Shown one piece after another: positions 24,602 to 34,685 of a stretch of DNA of 64,000 nucleotides (positions are counted from its first letter, which is position 1; each line of letters opens with the position of its first letter). The stretch is taken from assembly GCA_014621425.1 (NCBI GenBank), contig JAANBB010000096.1, positions 1-64,000 of the forward strand. The letters are read 5' to 3'. Position numbers and translations under genes: made by a program. Under the pieces are notes generated by a model. That model did no database searches. It saw only the letters and a list, made by a program, of their open reading frames with translations, and was not told where the DNA came from. The stretch comes from Cylindrodendrum hubeiense. Lineage: Eukaryota; Ascomycota; Sordariomycetes; Hypocreales; Nectriaceae.

Positions 24602-24729
24602 TCCCCGATGGCGCAATTGGCTGTAAGTTACAAATTTGTCCCGTACTCCGCAAACAACATACTAATTCTCACAAAGAGCGCGTTCGACTGTTAATCGAGA
24701 GGTTGATGGTTCGAGCCCATCTCGGGGAG
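24602..24729 (+). tRNA. tRNA-Asn(GTT), copy C, with D-loop intron
   Basis: Exons are identical to the other Asn copies, with anticodon GTT and B-box GGTTCGAGCCC. A 54-nt insert at 24623..24676 sits at the same D-loop point. Flanks differ from copies A and B, so this is a dispersed copy. A T7 run at 24741..24747 is a strong Pol III terminator candidate. Confidence 0.92.
24623..24676 (+). other. Putative spliceosomal-type intron in tRNA-Asn copy C
   Basis: The insert begins GTAAGTTACA, has ATACTAAT and ends CACAAAG. Its body is partly alignable with copy A (TCCC, ACTC, AACAAC blocks), which implies common descent. The branch-like A is 11 nt from the end. Confidence 0.75.
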
Positions 24730-26649
24730 AGAGTACCTCATTTTTTTGTGCATTTTGATCGTATTTCTGGGGTGATAATACAGTACATCTCTTTTACTTT
24801 TTGTTGGACCGATAATAGTGAGACTCTCGCGTGTTGCCACTGACCTAGCACATGTAAGACGGAGCGGGCTAGGTCCGGCCGAAGAGCATTCCGCGACCAC
24901 CCCCGCCTCCGAGGTCACCGACGCCGTCTCCTCCCGAGAGCGTATGACTCTTGCCAACTTGAATAGCACAAATTCACCCTCGGGATTTATTATAAACATA
25001 ATCATAAATATTTTGCCTGTGCATAGTAATACTGATGACATTTGGGAACGGAGTGCTTATGGTTGCGCCGCTTGCGTGTGAATTACTAAAATGTGGTATT
25101 TGTGTGAGGGTTGTGTTGCAAGACGGCACATATAGAAACTTGAAGTTCGGGAAAAGGATGTACTTAAATACTACTCGCTGACACAATGAAATTTGGACCT
25201 TAGGGACTAGACTGGCAGATGGAGCTCGCTGAGTTGCAACAAGGAACGAGCGGCAAATTCAAAATCTCAAAAGAGGGAGTGCTGGTACAACCCCAAGGCG
25301 AGGTCCTGGGGGAAGCAGTGGAGGAGATGTGGTGGCTCTGGGGTTTTCTGAGTCGATTTTCTTCTGCAAGAACCAGACGCTTTATATTAATCATCCTTCC
25401 CCCTCCTTCACTCCGCCTCATACCAGTGATACGTTGATACTCCTTAATCGACTGACGTTGGGATTTGTAAAGACGGTGGTTGAGGCCGTTTAGCAAAACG
25501 CCCCTTCTGCAAAACTCGTTCTCATTGCGCGCCGTACCCGGTGGGAACGCACCCAGGTCCCGTGTGTGAGGTGTAGTAGCTTATCCTCCTCACCTGGCCC
25601 TCCACCTAACAAACAAATCCACATATTCTAACTCCGAAGTCAATCAGCCTTTACATTTTTCTTCTATTTCTGGGGAAATAAATTTCACCAGTCTGGAGCC
25701 TAATGGATAAAATTACCCTGGTAGATGAGCTGCACTCTAACCACAGCAGTTGACTTCGCCGCCTTGATCAAGATCCGTTGCGCGCAATGCACTATTCGCG
25801 AGGACGACGTGAGTGACCGACGAAAGGAAAGAGACAGTATCGAATCTCCCCTCCTTTAGCAGCTTGCCTCTCCCGCGCCGATGAACAGGCGTATCGCAAG
25901 CAGTACGCTACACTCAAGAACCTCAGGGAAGCGAACCATCCGTTGAACTGGTTTGTAATACTTTTGGCGCATATATCAATCAGGTAGATAAATAGTGAGG
26001 GTAAAGTGGCACCATTACTTATGGCACCTTCCGCTGGTTACCTTTCGTCTACGACAAAGAGACTAATATCGATTTGGAGGATTGGGTACTTTACCCTCCA
26101 GGACTACCCTCAAAGCGTCAGTGATTTTTGCGATCTAGTTGATGTTAGAATATTGTGGGAGCGTTTCATTCGGGCGACTTACAGGCTGGGCATTGGCTCC
26201 TCTTCCACTGGTGAGTTAGCTAATAGAGACGTGAATCTCCCTTCAGGATATACCTATCTTTCCTTTTATCAGTAAACCGGCGACCTTGGATTGGGCTTGC
26301 AACTCCTTCCGCAGCTTCTTAACTTCCTGGTGAATCTGGGTATACCGATCTACGGTCGGAGCCCGTGGCTGAGCTACTGGCGCGTCAGTTGTGTCGAAGC
26401 GCATCAGTCTTCATCCATTGGGTCGGATTCGATCGCTTAGGGCAACGGCACGACTGGACATCATAATGGCTTCGAATAGAACTTCGGATCATCTATAAAA
26501 TGGGTATTTGAACGTATTTTGATTGTGTATCCGTTAGATACGAATGGAGTTACTTAAAATAAATACTATCCCTCCACAGTATTTATCCCAAAAGTACAGC
26601 ACGTAAATAATTAGCATCTTATCCAGTATGCAGGTCTAGAGTAACGCCA
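24730..26649. other. Gene-free stretch between tRNA-Asn copy C and the DNA methyltransferase gene
   Basis: No supported gene. Short frames at 25219..25437 and 26006..26275 carry no family signature. The 3' UTR of the methyltransferase gene should lie in the last few hundred bases. Confidence 0.4.
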
Positions 26650-29600
26650 TCAGTTATCCTCCAGCATAATTACTGATTGTCCCAGTGGGCTCGGGTCGAC
26701 AAGACCACCGTTCATGGCGGAGAGTCTTGTCGCGGCCAAATTAGGCGAGTCGCCCCCCTTGCTCTTGGTCGCCTTGGGCGCCCGGATCTCCACGGCGAGG
26801 GAACTGGAGCGCGATCGTTTGGAGTCTCTAGTGGGAAGTGATGTATGGGACGACGGTGGGGGTGTTAGGTCGGGCGTCATGCTTGAGGCAGGTGTTTGGC
26901 CAGGAGAAGTTCGGAGGCGGGAGAGCACGTCGGGGCCAGTATCGAGGCTCGAGTCGGAGGATACGTCTTCGATTATCGGGGTGGTTGTGGGTTCGACACC
27001 GGAGTGATTTAGGAAAGGGGTGTTTATGGGGACAACAACAGGAGCAACGGGTATAGTGTTGGCAACAGCCGCAGCAACTTCCTGGCCACGACGCTCCTCG
27101 GCCAGACTGCAAACCCACGCTTCGCGGAACACAATTCCAAGGGCCACGGCAACCTCGCGAGCAACGCTGTTGCCCACAATGCGATACTGGTCAGGGGGCG
27201 TCCCCAACAGAACGTCATCGTCGCGGAAGCCCTGCGCTCGGCGGGCCTCCATGATGGTTAGCACACGGTTCTCGCGCCAATGCAGCGTGCGGCCGTTCTT
27301 GGCGTCGCTGGGGCTCTGGCTAGTCACGACGGTCTCGATGAGGCGGGCGGGGAACTGGCGGCCGTAGGCGTTAGAGTTGGGGCGAGAGCGGCTGAGAGAG
27401 CCCCCGTTGTCGGGCGGGAAGACAAGGCGCTCTGCAGCAGTGAGAACGCCGGAGCCTGCGAGCTTGCGGTCGATGCCGAACCAGGCCTGGGCGAAGTTCA
27501 TGCCCCAGGGCTGAGTGGGTATTAGGTTGACTTTGAGGCGGAGCTGCTTGGTGAAGCCGAGCGAGATGCGGTGGTCGGGGAAGGGGACGCATATGTCAGG
27601 CTTGGAGTCGTAGACGGGAGGGAGGTCGGCCGTTGCAAGGCGGGCGGAGACGAAGTCGAAAGGGGTCGCGTCTGGCATGGCGCGCTCAGCCATGGGTTCG
27701 CCAGTGGGCAAGTTGCCCAGAGAGAGCGACTTGGTTAGAGGGGGATGTGCGTGGGTTGGGTCAGGGCGTCGTGGGAGATGGAGGCCAGGGGCAGCAAAGG
27801 CGAGAAACACGCGGGAGCGACGCTGAGGAGAGCCACAGGATGATGCGTCGAGGAAGAAGAAATGGGTCTGGTAGCCAAGACCGACGATGGCGCAGATGAG
27901 CTGACTGAAGACGTCTTGGTCGCGGTTGGCCTTTTTCTGAACGATACCGGGGACGTTCTCGAGCAGGCCGTAACGGGGGCGGTACAGGTCAATGAATGAC
28001 CCAAAGGCTGCGACAAGAGACTGGTTCTTCCGCTGTGCGAGCGTCGTCTTGTCGTTGGTTAAGTGGGAGAAACCTGGGCATGGACTACCGCCGGATATGA
28101 AGTCGACTTCCCCAATGCGAGGGACGTTGCGGCTGAAATGGCCCTTGATCGCGAGCCGCTGCAGGTCGTCGATGGATCCTAGAAAAGGCGACACGGCCTC
28201 GGGTGCCGAGACGTTGGCCATGTATGTGTGCATAGCTTTGGTGTCGTAGTCGTTGGCCCAACGCATCTCAATGCCGCCGCCATCCTCGAGTCCGCGTCCA
28301 AAGTTGCCGCCGCCGCAGAAGAGATCCAGACCACGTAGCCTGGTGATCTCTTCTCCCGGGTCATGACCTTGCCGGAGAGATGAGGGAAAGGTTTCAAGTG
28401 GAGTGTATGATACGTCGTGTGAGTATTCGTCGAAAGTCTCCTGGTGGGTGATGTAGAAGAAGCTGCCCACTCCGTCGCGGTCGTATGGTGTTGGGATCGG
28501 TTCCCCGGTTTTGAAGAATCGCACAAAGCAAGGTTGTCGAATGCGCTGCTTCTTGACTTCGACGAGCTGTTGGCTGTACACAAGCTCGTTTCGCCGGACA
28601 GTCTTCGCCTTGGGGTCGACCTGACTACGCCGCAGCAGCCGCCGGAACCGAAAGATCTCAGTAGCTTCTTCCCTATAAGAAGTCACGAACTCGCAGGGCT
28701 CGGAGCGACCTGTCGACCTATCCAAAATGACGAGGAGCGTCTCGCCCGGCTTGTATTTCGGCCCACGGCTTGGCTTATTTGTGTGCTTGCAGCACATGTG
28801 GTTCTCTTTGAGCGTGATCCACTTACGCTCAGCGTGGATGTAGGTCTGGCGACAGAATAACTCAGCGTGTGTAGCCGACGTGCCCCCAAATTCAACCTCG
28901 TGCACACCCAGGACCTCGCTCTCGGTGATCTTAGAATCCTCGCCACACGAGCAATGGTCCGAAAGGAACAGCTCGTTGTTCCACGGGTATTTCATAATAC
29001 CGCAAAGGGTATCCACGGCACGGTAGTACCAGATGACGTCGAAGGAACGGTGGCCGCGGCGGTCGACGTGGACATGTTGGACAAGGGCAAACCAACGGTC
29101 GACGTCGTTGAAGCCGTGTGACACATCACGCCGCCACTGGGTACCTGATTCGGCACCGTCACGTTGTGTAGAGATGGTATCGCCAGGCTTGATGTCTCGG
29201 ATCTGCTGCTTCGCCGCTGTAGACAGGCACTTAGCAGTGTCATGTATTGGCGACGGCAATTCAAGATGGCGTTGTTGGATGAGCTTATTCCGTAGAGATT
29301 GGGTTCCCTTGCTCAGCGGAACAGCTTCAAGGCGGTCGCCAAATGGGAGGTGTGCAAAGCAGTCGTAGATATACTGAGTAACAACCGTGAGGGGGTTCTG
29401 CGTCTTGTCCTCAAAGGGCTTTCCAGGGGGCTTATAGCAACGATATTCCCAGACCTCCGACCAGAGCGTGTGGGCATAGGTCTTTTCGTAGCCGAGCACA
29501 CCAACGGCCTCCTTGTGCAGAAAGCCAAGATTGGCGATGATGGAGCCACGGAAGTCGTCGCGGGGAAACTGGTTGCGCCAGGCGACGAATTCGGGCACCG

Positions 29601-30585
29601 TCTTGTGCACCTTGTTCATCCACGTGCCGAACGTGCTGCGGAAGTGGAAGATGGTCACCTTACGACGATTCTCGCTCATGACCTTAAGAAAATCGACAAA
29701 GTGCTTGGCCAGGTCGGCCACCCACAGGAACGGATTGAAGAAACGGCGGTACTCAAAGGCAGGCGTGCGTAGGCGGTAGTATATCTCGCGATCGCTGTTG
29801 AGGTCGGAGCGAAGCCATATCTTGTCGCGGACAGTGTGCTTGGTGAGGGTCCCATAGTTGTCGATGGGGATCACCGAAATGGGGACACGTCTGACGAAGA
29901 ACGCCGTGTCGCCGACGCTGAGCTGGCCGTCGAAGAAGAAGTCCCTGTGACCAGTCTTGGTATCGAGTTGATGGAGGGATCGCATCTCCTCCGGAAACTG
30001 CGGCTTGTCGCGGTAAACGGCAAAGTTGTCGAGCTGGAACTCAATAAACTTGACATCTTGGCCGGCCCTCTTGGCAGCCCAGCAGAGAAGACGGACGGCC
30101 TCGGCCTCGGTTTTGATAGGAACGCCGGGTTCGAAGGGTTCGTAGCACGAGCGTGGGGTGATGAGCGTGCTTTCCGGCAGATGTATGCTCAGAGATTTGC
30201 TCATGGGGATGTCAGGAGTGTCGTCCAAGATCAGTTCTTCATCGTCGTGAGTTGCCAAACGATCAGGTCCCAGCTTGACGCTCTCACTGTAGCATACCTC
30301 GGGGGCATTGAGAGCATACTCCTTGATTGCGTCGGGAAGGTCACTGTCGAAGGCGACTGGGCAAGAAGCCGGGCTAAGTGATGGAGCAGCCGTCAGAAGG
30401 CCACTCTGCTCAGCAATGATGTGGTTGTCGTGTATCAGGGCACCATTATCCACGAGTCCAATAGGCCACGACTCGACTGCGAAGAGATCATCCTCGCTTT
30501 GAGTTACAGTCTGAAATTCTTTGTCAAAGATGCTCCCTTCTTCCACTGGGTAGAAAGGGTCGTCGTCTGTGACCAGCCAGTCCAT
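26650..30585 (-). CDS. dim-2: DIM-2-like cytosine-5 DNA methyltransferase
   Basis: Single coding exon of 1311 aa; Neurospora DIM-2 is of similar size. A BAH-type domain lies near residues 495-620 (DRWFALVQHVHVDRRGHRSF onwards). The catalytic domain follows: motif I LDLFCGGGNFGRGL near 753, motif IV GGSPCPGFSH with the catalytic Cys near 833, motif VI ENVPGIV near 877, motif VIII QRRSRVF, and motif X YRIVGNSVA near 1130. All key residues are present, so the enzyme looks active. The N- and C-terminal tails are low-complexity. DIM-2 enzymes perform heterochromatic DNA methylation directed by H3K9me3/HP1, often at RIP-mutated repeats. A 54-nt intron (GTAAGC, CTGAC, CACAG) lies in the 5' leader at 30589..30642, three bases before the ATG. 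Confidence 0.88.
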   Translation of the reverse strand: MDWLVTDDDPFYPVEEGSIFDKEFQTVTQSEDDLFAVESWPIGLVDNGALIHDNHIIAEQSGLLTAAPSLSPASCPVAFDSDLPDAIKEYALNAPEVCYSESVKLGPDRLATHDDEELILDDTPDIPMSKSLSIHLPESTLITPRSCYEPFEPGVPIKTEAEAVRLLCWAAKRAGQDVKFIEFQLDNFAVYRDKPQFPEEMRSLHQLDTKTGHRDFFFDGQLSVGDTAFFVRRVPISVIPIDNYGTLTKHTVRDKIWLRSDLNSDREIYYRLRTPAFEYRRFFNPFLWVADLAKHFVDFLKVMSENRRKVTIFHFRSTFGTWMNKVHKTVPEFVAWRNQFPRDDFRGSIIANLGFLHKEAVGVLGYEKTYAHTLWSEVWEYRCYKPPGKPFEDKTQNPLTVVTQYIYDCFAHLPFGDRLEAVPLSKGTQSLRNKLIQQRHLELPSPIHDTAKCLSTAAKQQIRDIKPGDTISTQRDGAESGTQWRRDVSHGFNDVDRWFALVQHVHVDRRGHRSFDVIWYYRAVDTLCGIMKYPWNNELFLSDHCSCGEDSKITESEVLGVHEVEFGGTSATHAELFCRQTYIHAERKWITLKENHMCCKHTNKPSRGPKYKPGETLLVILDRSTGRSEPCEFVTSYREEATEIFRFRRLLRRSQVDPKAKTVRRNELVYSQQLVEVKKQRIRQPCFVRFFKTGEPIPTPYDRDGVGSFFYITHQETFDEYSHDVSYTPLETFPSSLRQGHDPGEEITRLRGLDLFCGGGNFGRGLEDGGGIEMRWANDYDTKAMHTYMANVSAPEAVSPFLGSIDDLQRLAIKGHFSRNVPRIGEVDFISGGSPCPGFSHLTNDKTTLAQRKNQSLVAAFGSFIDLYRPRYGLLENVPGIVQKKANRDQDVFSQLICAIVGLGYQTHFFFLDASSCGSPQRRSRVFLAFAAPGLHLPRRPDPTHAHPPLTKSLSLGNLPTGEPMAERAMPDATPFDFVSARLATADLPPVYDSKPDICVPFPDHRISLGFTKQLRLKVNLIPTQPWGMNFAQAWFGIDRKLAGSGVLTAAERLVFPPDNGGSLSRSRPNSNAYGRQFPARLIETVVTSQSPSDAKNGRTLHWRENRVLTIMEARRAQGFRDDDVLLGTPPDQYRIVGNSVAREVAVALGIVFREAWVCSLAEERRGQEVAAAVANTIPVAPVVVPINTPFLNHSGVEPTTTPIIEDVSSDSSLDTGPDVLSRLRTSPGQTPASSMTPDLTPPPSSHTSLPTRDSKRSRSSSLAVEIRAPKATKSKGGDSPNLAATRLSAMNGGLVDPSPLGQSVIMLEDN

Positions 30586-31506
30586 TGTCTGTGAGACCAG
30601 TCAGATAAATGTCAATATTCGAGCAAGGGTCGGATCGCTTACAGGGATGTGTTGTGATTAAATTCATTCCATCGCAAATGCATGTTCCTTGTGAGAAAAT
30701 TCGACCAGGAGGAGAGAGGTGAGGTGAGGTCAGAATGATATTGGATGGCAAACAAACGCGCCCCCGACAACGAAGCACCAAAAAGAATACGCAGTGGTGT
30801 GGACCACGCGCCGCACACTGAACCGGGAACAGGGCGTTCCCTTGTCCAAGAAGCCGATGCCTAAAAGAGAGAATAGGTCGCTTGGCAAAGAATCGTCTTT
30901 GAGGTATCCAACGACGCGCGCGCCCACTTCAGAGACGACACCAGCAACAGAAACACAGGCAAGGAGGCTGGGGTATTTCCCGTTCAGGTAAGACAGAAAC
31001 CCAGCAAAATAAAGAACAACAATGCACACCCGGTCGTTCCCAAAAAAACCAGCTCAAGTCTCACCGTGTGGGCGTTCTCCAATGATTAAAACAAAAACAA
31101 GGTGTTTTCGAGGGGAGCACGCGACGCTTCCTTTGTCGTTTGCGATGCAAGGCGACGCGGCGAACGCCCCCGAATAAGGCCAGTCAAGTGGAATGAAAGG
31201 GAGAAATTAGAGCACTCACCTAAGTCGCACGTCCCTTAAACACCACATGGCGCTAACCCCTTTTTGGCAAGTCGCTCGATCACTACATTCACTTATGGCT
31301 TGCATCCTCGACCCCATCGCGGTGCATCCTTCACTCTCTTAGACGTCTCTCCATTATCTATTTTTATATCACGGGACTAGAATATTAATGAAGCAAAGCT
31401 GATTGTCATAATCTATCGGTATCTTCCACCACAACGCCTTGAATGCATCTTGTCGTAAGCCGTAGCCCAGCACGCCGCTGGGTCTTCCCAAACATATTCG
31501 CCATCT
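30586..31506. promoter_or_regulatory. Promoter region of the DNA methyltransferase gene, with 5' UTR intron
   Basis: On the minus strand this region precedes the methyltransferase ATG and follows the SLD2 stop codon. It contains the 30589..30642 leader intron. No other gene is supported. Confidence 0.5.
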
Positions 31507-32978
31507 TTACCTTCGCCGACGAAACCTGCTGCCAAATCCTGGTCCTCCCTTGGAACCGTTATTCTTCAACTTGAGCCGCTGGAAATTTGTATGAGCCAGC
31601 TCATTGACCTTCCTTGCCGCCTTCTTGACTGTCGCTGCTGGTTTAGCCGCCTTGGCCTTCTTTGTCTTCTTTGCCTTCTTGACCTTGATATCCTCAAAGT
31701 CCGATGCTTCCTCGCCACCTGCCTCTTTCTGCGTCTCGGAGTTCGCATCTTCGTTCTCTTGGTCGCTTTGTTGACCCTCGCCCATATTTTCTGGACGTCT
31801 TGTTCGGGTTGGCTTCATGTTGGAGCGCCTGGTTGTCCGCTTCTGTCCCTTCTTCTTGAATACCCTCAACAAATTCGAGTTGCCATCACGACCCATAACT
31901 CCTTCATCTGGACCGTCGTACAGACCCTCGTCGTCAAACCCACCAAGCGGCAGCTGTCCGATTTGGACATCATCTGCATCGTCCTGGGGCTGCGGTGGAG
32001 CGACTGGCTTCGGCCTCGATATGCCCATTTCCTCATCCTCAATCTCCCGTAGAGCATCCAGTTCGTCATCCAGGTGATCCTCCTCGACCTTTCGTAGACT
32101 GGCAACAATTTCACTCAGTCCTCTTACCATCGACTTTCGTGGTAATCTCAACGGTGCTGGTGCGTCAAACTCGCCACTCTCATCGAGAGCTGGAAGAGAG
32201 TGACGCTTGAGAAAGGCAGGCGTGTCGAACTGAAGCTTTGAGACTGAGCTGGGTGTGACGGCGTCTGGGTTTCCATGTCGGTTCTTCTGCGGCGTCATGA
32301 AGCTGTTGAGCATCTGGCGCTTGCTCGAGGACATGGGTGTCCGACCCAATCTTGCCGTCAACTCATCGTCCATGGCGGCGGATCTCTTGCTCGGTGTTGA
32401 GTCGACTCTGCGCTGGGCACTCGGCTTTCTAGGAGAATCCTTTCTCGATGGTGTTCCCAGCTCCTTCTCTACCAACAGATCAAACAGTCCCAGAACACGT
32501 CCATCGCGCTGGGGAGTCGGGCCGAGAGATGTGACCGAAGCTGGGCTGAAGAGCTTTCTTGAAATGGCCGGCGAGTTCATCAGGTCTCCGTCATGGTCGA
32601 TATTACGGTTCTTGGAAGGAGTCTCGAAATTTTTGTTGCGTTTGGTAGGTGTTTGGGCCAGATGGATATCGGACTTGCGCTTCCTGGGCTTAGGGCCCTC
32701 TTTCGCGGATGCGGGTGGTTGTGCCTTGCCGGAGAGAATATCACGGACTTTATTGTACTGCTTGTACTTTTGAGCTGTTCATCGAGATGTCAGCGACAGG
32801 GAGCATTTAGCAGGGTCTGTACACGACTTCACGTACCGATATCTGGGTTGGCCTTGATGTCTTCTCTTCCGGGCTTCTGACTCTTGTGAGTCTGGGCCCA
32901 GTCGCTTTCCCATGACTTCAAGTCGGCGCGTAGTTGTGTTGACTGGGCCTCGTACTCGGCTTTGGTGGCGTCGTCCAT
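31507..32978 (-). CDS. SLD2: DNA replication regulator Sld2
   Basis: Two exons on the minus strand, 32837..32978 and 31507..32774, give 469 aa. The intron (GTACGT...GAACAG, 62 nt) splits codon 48. The N-terminus (DDATKAEYEAQSTQLRADLK, ESDWAQTH, later QKYKQYNKVRDILSG) is the conserved Sld2/RecQL4-type helical region. The C-terminus (NFQRLKLKNNGSKGG, then FGSRFRRRR) is the basic DNA-binding motif of fungal Sld2. Many SP/TP sites (FSPAS, GPTPQR, GTPSR, DSPRK, MTPQK) fit CDK control. In yeast, CDK-phosphorylated Sld2 binds Dpb11 to start replication. A Lys/Ala-rich stretch precedes the C-terminal motif. The gene is tandem with the methyltransferase gene and divergent from the RING gene. Confidence 0.85.
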
Positions 32979-33593
32979 GGCAGCATTCGGTCAAGGGTGT
33001 CAATGGAGAGGGTCGAGAAAAGCCAAAGTCGAGAAAAGCGAAGGTTGGGACTCGAGGTCGAAAGAGGAGTACTCGGTAGGGATGACGAGGTTGTGGGAGT
33101 GGCATATGATCAGGGAGGTGTTGAGTGGGGAATGTCGCGGTGCCAACGCGCAGAGGCAGATTCAAACAGTCAAACGCGGGAGCTTTGGACGCCTTGGACG
33201 CGTTAAGTGCTTGGTGCTGCGGGAACGTGGTGGCACTTGCAGGGGTGCGCGGCAGCTCCGGCTCCGCCTGTGTGGCACCACCACCGCCACACGTTCCACT
33301 GTTGAATCTGGATCTTGGGGGAATCCAACGCCACAGATACGTACCCTCCCACGTCGACCTTCAAGACTCATCCAGGCCCCACGTTCGATTGTTGCACCTG
33401 TCTCTACGTGTTGCAAGCCTAGGCTTCAACTCTTCCACCTCTTATTCTCCTCTTCTCCTCCTCCTCTCCTCTTCTCCTCCTCTCTTCCTCCTCTTCCTCC
33501 CCTCCTCCCCTCCTCCTCCTCCCTCGCGATCGCAGCCCCAGTTGCACGGCTGCACACCTGCCTGTCACACACCTGCCTGGCTGCGTCACGACC
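32979..33593. promoter_or_regulatory. Shared divergent promoter of SLD2 and the RING gene
   Basis: The 615 bp between start codons ends in a nearly pure C/T tract of about 105 nt on the + strand at roughly 33424-33530. This is typical of fungal core promoters or leaders and would be close to the start of the RING gene transcript. Confidence 0.5.
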
Positions 33594-34685
33594 ATGGACC
33601 CCGACCAATCCACCGACGATCTCCAGAGCCGAGTCCTCCAGAGCACGCTCGACGAAATCTCGACTCGACAACAAGACACGGCCGACTGCTGTGTCATCTG
33701 TCTCGAGGCCGTCAGCGAAGCTTGCGAGGCTCTCCCATGCCATCACCACAACTTCGACTACCTCTGCCTCCTTAGCTGGCTCGAGCAGTCACCCAAATGC
33801 CCCCTGTGCAAGGCAACCGTCGCCCAAGTTCGCCATGGCCTCGACGAACCGGTCGCAAAGGTCTACAACGTTCCTCAGCCCGCACCAAGTCCGTCCCCGC
33901 AAGATTCGAGATTATACACTTCGAGGAACTACAACCAGAGACCTCAGTGGCGACGCCCTTATCGTGATCGACCTCACGACACCACACGCAACGAGGGCAT
34001 ATCTCGCGCAGTTACCCAGCGCCGAGACGTATACCGCTACAACCGCTATTCCAAGCACGTGGGCTCAAACCGTGTCTCCCGATATCGAGAATTGACTCCC
34101 GCCCTGTTTTGCACAGACGAGGAGTTAGTGTCACGCGCCCGGATGTGGATTCGTCGAGAACTACAGGTCTTTTCCTTTCTCAGCATCGACGAAGCGACTT
34201 CCACAGCGGCCCGCCCCGAGGACAAAAACGCAAGAAGCGCCACAGCACGGAGGAGAGCCAACAGCGCCGAGTTTCTCCTCGAGTACATAATTGCCGTCCT
34301 AAAGTCTGTGGACATCATGGGCAGTGGGGGACAGGCGGAGAACATGCTGGCGGATTTTCTGGGGAGAGACGACACACGACTGTTTCTGCATGAGTTGAGG
34401 GCATGGCTGCGAAGTCCTTACACCAAACTTGAGGATTGGGACCGGGCGGTACAATACGACGATTCTGAGACGAGGACCAGCACGCCCGAAATAGAAAGGA
34501 GCACAGCCACTGAGACAGGGTCCGGTAGGAGTGAGCGTCAAAATACACACTCCGGGGATCGCCACAGGATGAAGGGGGATTTCTATCGCCCTACAAATAG
34601 CCGAATAGAGAGACAAAGACCTTCGTCCAGACATCAACCGTATGGCCGGAGAAACGGAAGACCAGCGCGAGACAAACATGATTAA
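33594..34685 (+). CDS. Topors-like RING-finger E3 ligase
   Basis: Single exon, 363 aa. The RING lies at residues 33-72: C33-x2-C36, C49 with following His residues, then NFDYLC58 and C69-P-L-C72. An Asp occupies a usual zinc-ligand position (HNFDYLC), as in some Topors-type RINGs. A second conserved block near 165-260 reads TDEELVSRARMWIRRELQVF, EFLLEYIIAVLKSVDI and LFLHELRAWLRSPY. It matches the region after the RING in Topors ubiquitin/SUMO ligases. The C-terminal 80 residues are Arg/Ser/Thr-rich and disordered. Substrates are unknown. The ATG has a good context (ACCATGG) and follows a C/T tract. Confidence 0.7.
   Translation: MDPDQSTDDLQSRVLQSTLDEISTRQQDTADCCVICLEAVSEACEALPCHHHNFDYLCLLSWLEQSPKCPLCKATVAQVRHGLDEPVAKVYNVPQPAPSPSPQDSRLYTSRNYNQRPQWRRPYRDRPHDTTRNEGISRAVTQRRDVYRYNRYSKHVGSNRVSRYRELTPALFCTDEELVSRARMWIRRELQVFSFLSIDEATSTAARPEDKNARSATARRRANSAEFLLEYIIAVLKSVDIMGSGGQAENMLADFLGRDDTRLFLHELRAWLRSPYTKLEDWDRAVQYDDSETRTSTPEIERSTATETGSGRSERQNTHSGDRHRMKGDFYRPTNSRIERQRPSSRHQPYGRRNGRPARDKHD

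Noticed and set aside
25690..25760. tRNA-like D-arm string GCCTAATGGATAA
   Set aside because: No matching acceptor stem, anticodon arm or GGTTCGA B-box follows at the right distance.
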